The notes under the pieces are model-generated. The model had not been told where the DNA came from. It did no database searches and saw only the letters and a list, made by a program, of their open reading frames with translations. From positions 1 through 5,990 of the forward strand of contig JAPLMO010000383.1 of assembly GCA_026386995.1 (NCBI GenBank): a DNA stretch of 5,990 nucleotides, written 5' to 3'. The translations under genes and the position numbers were made by a program. This stretch comes from Planctomycetota bacterium. Its GTDB lineage: Bacteria; Planctomycetota; Phycisphaerae; FEN-1346. Below, piece after piece: positions 1 through 4,126 of this stretch (positions are counted from its first letter, which is position 1; each line of letters starts with the position of its first letter).

Positions 1-438
1 CCGGACCGCATCATCGTCGGCGAGGTCCGCGGCGCCGAGGCCCTGGACATGCTCCAGGCCATGAACACCGGCCACGACGGCTCCCTGACGACCATCCACG
101 CCAACAGCCCCGAGGACGCCATGAAACGCCTCGAGGGCCTCGTGCTGGAGGCCGTCGACATGCCCGTCCGCGCCATCCGCGAGCAGATCGTCACGGCCTT
201 GGACGTCATCGTTCACCTGACGCGCTATGCCGACGGCAAACGCGAGGTCTCGGCCATCAGCGAGGTGGCGGGCATGGACCGGGAGGACGGCACTATTATT
301 GTTGAAGACGTCTTCACCCGCCCCGCCACCGGCGAAAAGGGCCGGATGCGCGGCGACCTGGTCCACACCGGATACATCCCGATCTTCGCCAAGGACCTAC
401 TGACCAAGGGCCTCCTGACCGTTGACGCCTTCATGTAA
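1..438 (+). CDS. cpaF: CpaF/TadA-type secretion ATPase, C-terminal part (5' truncated by window edge)
   Basis: This is the hexameric cytoplasmic ATPase that powers assembly of Tad/Flp pili (type II/IV secretion ATPase superfamily). The frame is open from base 1, so the gene begins outside the window; 145 residues are visible, against roughly 400-480 in the family, and the Walker A region is missing. Visible residues 4-11 (RIIVGEVRG) are the Walker B-type segment with the catalytic-type Glu8. Residues 24-36 ([13 protein letters not shown]) are the His box typical of CpaF/VirB11 ATPases. The C-terminal part ([19 protein letters not shown], then SEVAGM and a short beta-rich stretch) also fits CpaF. 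The gene ends in TAA at 436-438, only 3 bases before the TadB-like start, so the two are probably translationally coupled. The ATG at 49 is an internal Met, not the start. Assignment to CpaF rather than another secretion ATPase is supported by the TadB and TadC genes that follow. Confidence 0.95.
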   Translation, partial: PDRIIVGEVRGAEALDMLQAMNTGHDGSLTTIHANSPEDAMKRLEGLVLEAVDMPVRAIREQIVTALDVIVHLTRYADGKREVSAISEVAGMDREDGTIIVEDVFTRPATGEKGRMRGDLVHTGYIPIFAKDLLTKGLLTVDAFM

Positions 439-441
439 CCT

Positions 442-1344
442 ATGATCGAACTGATACTGGCCGACTCGGCCGACATGACGCTGTACCGCTGGCTGGCGAG
501 CGCCCTGGCCGCCTGCGCCGTGTTCGGTGCGGTTATTTCGCTGCGCCTGCCGCTGGGCGGAATGATCCGCCGCCAGGAAGATGATTACAGCGCCGCTCTG
601 GCGGAACTGTTCATGTTCGACGTCAAGCCCCGCCATCTGACGTACACCATGTTCGGCGCGGCGCTGGTCGTCGGGTTTCTGGTGGGCCTGTTCGTGTATC
701 AATCCGAGGTCGGGGGCTGGGCGGTGCTGGTGGCGGCGGCCTTCGGCACGGTCGCGGGCTACTGGGTGCCGCGCATGGCGATCTACGTCATGCAGCGCCG
801 GCGCCGCCAGAAACTGAACGACCAGTTGATCGACGGCCTGGTGACCCTGGCCAACGGGATGCGGGCCGGCCTGAACCTCGTGCAGTCGATGAAGTTGATC
901 GAGACGAACGCCCAGCCGCCCATCAGCCAGGAGTTCGCCCTCATGCTCCGCGAGTTCGAGCACGGCACGAGCGTCGACGAGGTGATGCGGCGGGCCTCCG
1001 CCCGCATCAAGTTGCACCACTACAAACTGCTGTTTGCGGCGATGGAGACCGCGCGGCAGCGCGGCGGCAATCTGCCCGAGACGCTCGACCGCCTGGGCGA
1101 GTCGCTCCGCGAAATCATGCGCCTCGAGGAGAAGGTCCGGGCACTGACGGCCGAGAACCGCATGTCCGCCCGAATGATGGGCGCCATGCCCGCCGTCATC
1201 GCCGGCATCTACTACATGATCGAGCCCGACTGGGTCCAGACGCTTTTCGACAGCCAGTACGGCCTGCTGATTCTCCTGGTGGCGGTGGCGCTGTGGGCGG
1301 GCGGGTTCCTCTGGATCCGCAAAATCATGACGTTTGAAATCTGA
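442..1344 (+). CDS. tadB: TadB-like Tad pilus inner-membrane platform protein
   Basis: A 300-residue integral membrane protein of the type II secretion system F (T2SSF) family. TadB with TadC forms the inner-membrane platform on which the CpaF ATPase acts. Hydrophobic segments lie at about residues 17-36, 67-87, 92-112 and 273-292, with a weaker one near 246-260. The basic stretch QRRRRQKLNDQ (about 118-128) leads into the T2SSF domain at about 126-240. Its LNDQLIDGLVTLANGMRAGLNLVQSM segment matches the TadB pattern of a helix ending in an R-A-G turn. The stretch at about 203-245 (TARQRGGNLPETL, then a charged helix with RLEEKVRALTAE) is also typical. The start at 442 is chosen for its 3-base gap to the ATPase stop. 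No clear Shine-Dalgarno precedes it, which fits coupling. An in-frame ATG at 475 would remove 11 residues and cannot be excluded. Length is normal for the family and no break is seen. Confidence 0.9.
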   Translation: MIELILADSADMTLYRWLASALAACAVFGAVISLRLPLGGMIRRQEDDYSAALAELFMFDVKPRHLTYTMFGAALVVGFLVGLFVYQSEVGGWAVLVAAAFGTVAGYWVPRMAIYVMQRRRRQKLNDQLIDGLVTLANGMRAGLNLVQSMKLIETNAQPPISQEFALMLREFEHGTSVDEVMRRASARIKLHHYKLLFAAMETARQRGGNLPETLDRLGESLREIMRLEEKVRALTAENRMSARMMGAMPAVIAGIYYMIEPDWVQTLFDSQYGLLILLVAVALWAGGFLWIRKIMTFEI

Positions 1345-1372
1345 GCCGCCGGACCCGCCGGGCGGCCGGCCG
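1345..1372 (+). other. GC-rich potential hairpin between tadB and tadC
   Basis: The 51 bases between the two genes are almost all G and C. GCCGCC at 1345-1350 can pair with GGCGGC at 1361-1366 across a 10-base loop, and a competing perfect palindrome CGGCCGGCCG occupies 1363-1372. No T-run follows, so this is not an intrinsic terminator. It could modulate readthrough, mRNA decay or TadC translation, or simply reflect base composition. Confidence 0.3.
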
Positions 1373-1395
1373 GGGTGCGGGAAGGGTGATGGCGT

Positions 1396-2304
1396 ATGGA
1401 ATTGCTGGTTGTCATCTACATTCTAGTGTTCCTGGCGGCCTTTCTTTTCGTCGCCACGCTTTTTCGCGCCCCGATCGAGACCGAGGACGAAAAAGCGTTC
1501 CGCATCGAAATCGACAACGTCGACCGCGACACGGTCTTCGAGGTCCCGTGGATGCGGCCGATCCTGGTGCCGACGTATCACCTGGTCCGCCGCCTCAACA
1601 TGCCGGGCTTCAAGAAACACATCCTGAAACTTCTGCTGGCCGTCGGCAACCCCCGCCAGTACAGCCCCGACGAGTACCTCGTCATCTGCGTTCTGTGGGG
1701 TGTGATCGGTGCGGTGTTGACGTTCCTGCTGGCGCGGGTGGCCTCAGGCGAGATCGGGCTCGTGGGCGCCGCCCTTTACCTGGTGGCCGGTTTCCTGGGC
1801 GGCTTCTTCTGCGCGTACCTCTGGCTGCGGGAGCGGGCCCTGCTGCGCCTCAGGAACATCTCGCGGCGGCTCCCATATGCCCTCGACCTCATCGCCATGG
1901 CCATGGACGCCGGCGCCACCTTCTACGAGGCCGCCAAGGCCGTGGTCCGCGACGACCCGTACGACCCGCTGAACGAAGAACTCAACATGGTCATCCGCGA
2001 GATCGATTTCGGCCGCAGCCGCCAGGACGCCCTCACGCACCTGGGGAAGCGCATCGACGTCGAAGGGCTCGACGGCATTCTCTCGGCCGTCCTTCAGGCC
2101 GAGGCCCTCGGCACGCCCCTGGCCACCGTCCTGAAACTCCAGGCCAACCTCCTCAGGATGCGCCGAAGCATGCGGGCCGAACGCAAGGCCGGCGAGGCCG
2201 CCGTCAAGATACTCGTCCCCTCCATGCTTATCCTGATAAGCGTCGTCCTGATCATCTTCGCCCCCATCATCGTCCGCGGTATCGAGGGGCGGTACCTCCA
2301 GTAA
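1396..2304 (+). CDS. tadC: TadC-like Tad pilus inner-membrane platform protein
   Basis: A 302-residue T2SSF-family membrane protein, the partner of TadB in the Tad/Flp pilus platform. Segment order is typical: an N-terminal membrane helix (about 4-22), a charged acidic linker (about 24-90), two membrane helices (about 96-114 and 122-142), a cytoplasmic T2SSF domain (about 155-265) and a C-terminal helix (about 272-293). The diagnostic pieces are LPYALDLIAMAMDAGATFYEA (159-179), EALGTPLATVLKLQA (236-250) and LRMRRSMRAERKAGEAAVKILVPSM (253-277). The start at 1396 is supported by GGAAGGG at 1380-1386, about 9 bases upstream. The gene shares direction with tadB and is very likely in the same transcript. 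A same-strand reading frame almost completely overlaps it (1386-2339), but its product is an Arg/Pro/His-rich composition typical of a shadow. The gene ends in TAA at 2302-2304 and is the last recognisable tad gene before the strand switch. Confidence 0.9.
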   Translation: MELLVVIYILVFLAAFLFVATLFRAPIETEDEKAFRIEIDNVDRDTVFEVPWMRPILVPTYHLVRRLNMPGFKKHILKLLLAVGNPRQYSPDEYLVICVLWGVIGAVLTFLLARVASGEIGLVGAALYLVAGFLGGFFCAYLWLRERALLRLRNISRRLPYALDLIAMAMDAGATFYEAAKAVVRDDPYDPLNEELNMVIREIDFGRSRQDALTHLGKRIDVEGLDGILSAVLQAEALGTPLATVLKLQANLLRMRRSMRAERKAGEAAVKILVPSMLILISVVLIIFAPIIVRGIEGRYLQ

Positions 2305-2396
2305 CGCGAATGCCTGGGGCCGCCCGGAATTGCATGTGAGCGCGGAGGGGTGTGGTCAAGTCTTTCGCTCCGGGTCAAAAGCGTCGAGCAGCGCCT
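2305..2396. other. Convergent intergenic region, no clear terminator
   Basis: These 92 bases lie between the TadC stop and the stop of the opposite-strand small membrane protein gene. I see no strong GC hairpin followed by a T-run on either strand. Part of the stretch (down to about 2356 on the minus strand) reads as a protein-like C-terminus in a second frame; see the 2397-2891 gene. Confidence 0.5.
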
Positions 2397-2891
2397 TCAG
2401 GTCTGCTTCGCTCCCGGGCCGCTTTCTGTCCGGCTTGGTGGCTTCGCCTCCAGCAAGGTCACCGCTTGAATGCCGGAAGCGTGAACGGGACGCCAAAGGC
2501 CCAGGAACTCCGGCCATCGCAGATACAGGCTGGGTACGTCGGCGCCGATGTCGGCCGGCTTCTTGCGGGTCAGGCAGAGCCTCGTGGGCTTGCCGCACCA
2601 GACGCAAAGTAGGATTGCGTCGGGCCACGCGTTGGCCGGAACATGGTAGTTGCCGTGCCTCTTGCGGCAGTGCGGGCAGAACGGAAGACCGAGGGGCCGC
2701 AGGTGGATCAGCCTGTAGATCGGCCAACTCAGGCCGAGCAAGGTCAGAATTGAGCATCCGAGGATGAGAAGAACGCCGAGAGACTCCGGCACAGCCTCGC
2801 GCAGGAGGTCGCCGAGCACCGCGCCGAGCAACCCGGCACTGAGCCCCAGGAGGCCGGTGGTCAGAAGCAAGTGCTTAAGTGTGAAAAGCAT
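2397..2891 (-). CDS. Small two-helix membrane protein with zinc-ribbon motif, unknown function, possibly frameshifted near its end
   Basis: I do not recognise a named family. From the ATG at 2891 the protein has 164 residues. Two hydrophobic helices (about 8-27 and 38-58) are joined by a short charged loop. They are followed by a soluble domain with C72-P-H-C75 and C96-V-W-C99, a CxxC...CxxC pattern expected to bind one zinc ion as a zinc ribbon. The tail is Pro/Ser-rich. An in-frame TTG at 2909 would add 6 residues; ATG is preferred because GTGGAAA lies a little over 10 bases upstream of it and nothing convincing precedes the TTG. The start is 30 bases (TTG: 12 bases) beyond the stop of the aldo/keto reductase gene, on the same strand, so the two probably share a transcript. 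Oddity: after about residue 149 the in-frame tail looks arbitrary. An overlapping frame ending at 2356 encodes a much more protein-like end (GSEADLKALLDAFDPE). This suggests a lost base near 2440-2450. Confidence 0.65.
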   Translation of the reverse strand: MLFTLKHLLLTTGLLGLSAGLLGAVLGDLLREAVPESLGVLLILGCSILTLLGLSWPIYRLIHLRPLGLPFCPHCRKRHGNYHVPANAWPDAILLCVWCGKPTRLCLTRKKPADIGADVPSLYLRWPEFLGLWRPVHASGIQAVTLLEAKPPSRTESGPGAKQT

Positions 2892-2921
2892 ACGCGCGGA
2901 TTTCCACAATGCTTTGCGTGC

Positions 2922-3842
2922 TCACGCCGTGGCCGCGGCCTTCGCCTGGAGGGCCTTGGCCACGCGGTCGCCGAAGTCGGCGATCTCCGGGATCTTCAGG
3001 AACCCCACGACTGCCGCATCGACCGTGCCGAGGCCGAGGACGTACTGGATGGACTTGTCGATTTTCTCGGGCTCCTTGCTGAAGGTCCCCTCACCGACGA
3101 GTTTCATGCCGATGACGCCCTTGCCGGCCGCGTGGAGTCTTTCGAGCACCGGGGCGACCTTCTCGGGCGCGGCATCCATCTTTTCTCCGTAGGCGTTGAT
3201 GCGGACGTGGACCACATCGACCCACGGCGACGCGGCCGCCGCCTCAAGGGCCGCCAGCGAATGGATCGACGCCCCGTGGGCCCGGATGATCTTCCTGGCC
3301 TTCAGGGTCTCCAGGATATCCATCTGCCTCTTCTGCTGGTCGCACCAGGTCGGCGAGAGTTGGCAGTGGAGTTGGAGGACGTCGATGTAGTCGGTCTGCA
3401 ACTCCTTGCGGAACCGGTCGACCAGGATATCGGCGTCGGGCCGCTCCTGTTCCGGCAGGCCGCCCTTGCCGGTCCACATTTTGGTGACGATGGCGTACTG
3501 GTCGCGCGGCAGGCCCTTGAGCGCCCCGGCGAGGAATGGGTGCGTGCCGTACATGTCGGCCACGTCGAAGAGGCGTACGCCGCGCTCCCATGCGGCCTTG
3601 ATGAGCGCGTCGAAACCCCCTTTGCCCAGCCGCGTGTGGTCCGACACGCGGCCGCCGCCGTGCATCCCCGTGCCCAGGCCGATCCGCGTGACCACTAGGC
3701 CCGTCTTGCCTAGCGGCACGAGTTCAAACGGGTTCGGCGGCGCGGCCTTCGCCTCCGCCACGGCAAGGCCGGGGCGGCCGAGAAATGCCCCACCGGCAAC
3801 AACCAGACTCGATGCCAGGAACTGGCGGCGACTGAGTTTCAT
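2922..3842 (-). CDS. Tat-exported aldo/keto reductase
   Basis: A 306-residue NAD(P)H-dependent oxidoreductase of the aldo/keto reductase (AKR) superfamily, a TIM-barrel that interconverts carbonyls and alcohols. It starts with a twin-arginine signal: SRRQFLA at 4-10, a hydrophobic stretch to about 22 and a likely cleavage after AVA at 27-29. It is therefore probably exported folded with its cofactor. The AKR core begins at LVPLGKTGLVVTRIGLGTG (41-59). All four catalytic positions are visible: D93 and Y98 in FDVADMYG, K121 in VTKMW and H159 in LQLHC. The nucleotide-site region near the C-terminus reads AAVVGFLKIPEIADF (276-290), a variant of the family's V-x-G-x-x-x-P-E pattern. There is no C-terminal ferredoxin domain. 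The ATG at 3842 is fixed by both the Tat signal and a GGAG 8 bases upstream. The substrate cannot be told. A sugar or sugar-derived carbonyl is a guess from the nearby glycosidase. Confidence 0.9.
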   Translation of the reverse strand: MKLSRRQFLASSLVVAGGAFLGRPGLAVAEAKAAPPNPFELVPLGKTGLVVTRIGLGTGMHGGGRVSDHTRLGKGGFDALIKAAWERGVRLFDVADMYGTHPFLAGALKGLPRDQYAIVTKMWTGKGGLPEQERPDADILVDRFRKELQTDYIDVLQLHCQLSPTWCDQQKRQMDILETLKARKIIRAHGASIHSLAALEAAAASPWVDVVHVRINAYGEKMDAAPEKVAPVLERLHAAGKGVIGMKLVGEGTFSKEPEKIDKSIQYVLGLGTVDAAVVGFLKIPEIADFGDRVAKALQAKAAATA

Positions 3843-3850
3843 GACAGGGT

Positions 3851-3854
3851 CTCC
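3851..3854 (-). promoter_or_regulatory. Shine-Dalgarno of the aldo/keto reductase gene
   Basis: On the minus strand GGAG stands 8 bases before the ATG at 3842. It is the clearest ribosome binding site in the window and fixes this start, in agreement with the Tat signal peptide at the protein's N-terminus. Confidence 0.7.
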
Positions 3855-3871
3855 AAGGGTCCGTACCAGTT

Positions 3872-3899
3872 ATGATATACGAGTTCGGGCCGACTGCAA
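3872..3899 (-). promoter_or_regulatory. Weak sigma-70-like promoter candidate for the aldo/keto reductase
   Basis: In a GC-rich setting the AT-rich patch at 3872-3879 stands out. On the minus strand it contains TATCAT (3877 to 3872), 5 of 6 matches to the -10 consensus, with TTGCAG (3899 to 3894, only 3 of 6) at a 16-base spacing. Transcription would start near 3865, giving a leader of about 20 bases that includes the Shine-Dalgarno. The patch is nearly palindromic, so direction rests on the neighbouring gene. This is a pattern match only. Confidence 0.25.
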
Positions 3900-3917
3900 C
3901 GGCCTGCTTGTTGTCAA

Positions 3918-3938
3918 CCGTCGCCGTGCCGGCGACGG
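3918..3938. repeat. Short perfect hairpin (8-bp stem, 5-base loop)
   Basis: CCGTCGCC at 3918-3925 and GGCGACGG at 3931-3938 are perfect reverse complements around GTGCC. No T-run follows on either strand, so it is not a classical intrinsic terminator. It lies directly beside the larger palindromic element at 3942-4030 and upstream of the reductase gene. It could be an operator-like site, part of the same repeat, or chance in GC-rich DNA. Confidence 0.45.
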
Positions 3939-3941
3939 CTA

Positions 3942-4030
3942 AGAGGCTGTTTCAGAACCGGCTTTCAGCGCATGATCGCGCGGCGGGCAGTCTTGCCCAC
4001 CGCGCGACACTCGGTTCTGAAACAGTTTCT
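3942..4030. repeat. Nested palindromic, MITE- or REP-like element
   Basis: Two 19-base arms at 3942-3960 and 4012-4030 are inverted repeats sharing CTGTTTCAGAACCG. They differ at two positions, and both differences would be G-U pairs in plus-strand RNA. Inside them a second inverted repeat pairs 3976-3989 with 3994-4007 across the loop GTCT, with one mismatch (a G-U pair in minus-strand RNA). The outer arms are flanked by TAA on both sides (3940-3942 and 4030-4032), as a short target-site duplication would look, although the last base overlaps the arms. The size, terminal inverted repeats and lack of coding capacity fit a miniature inverted-repeat transposable element or an intergenic REP-type repeat. 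It sits between the GH127 gene and the reductase gene and could also stabilise or end the hydrolase transcript. No transposase is present here. Confidence 0.6.
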
Positions 4031-4126
4031 AAACACGTACGCCGGCGGCGGCGGTGAAACCACTTCTAGGCTGGGCCGATGCGCCATTCCGGGACGCCGC
4101 CGCACTGCGTCTCCACGGCGTCGCCG

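Larger units (their letters stand above)
3843..4126. other. Intergenic region between the reductase and GH127 genes
   Basis: These 284 bases separate two minus-strand genes and are the only sizeable non-coding stretch in the window. From the reductase side they hold its Shine-Dalgarno, an AT-rich promoter candidate, the 8-bp-stem hairpin and the nested palindromic element. The remaining part, about 4031-4126 next to the GH127 stop, is GC-rich with no gene or obvious site. Confidence 0.6.

Noticed and set aside
397..1020. 207-residue minus-strand frame opposite tadB
   Set aside because: It is His/Gln/Arg-rich with no recognisable domain and antisense to a well-supported gene.
1386..2339. 317-residue plus-strand reading frame overlapping tadC
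   Set aside because: Its product is dominated by Arg, Pro, His and Gly with no domain. The overlapping tadC frame has clear T2SSF motifs and membrane helices.
2871..3698. 275-residue plus-strand reading frame opposite the aldo/keto reductase
   Set aside because: It is the antisense shadow of a gene with an intact catalytic tetrad and Tat signal. In GC-rich DNA the opposite strand often stays open.
3872..3917. TTGACA (3917 to 3912, minus strand) paired with TATCAT as a strong promoter
   Set aside because: The two boxes are 34 bases apart, twice the usable spacing. Only a weaker box at 16 bases was kept, as a low-confidence candidate.
3942..4030. Palindromic element as a standard intrinsic terminator
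   Set aside because: Neither strand has a T-run after the stems and the structure is nested and asymmetric. A role in ending the GH127 transcript is possible but not shown.
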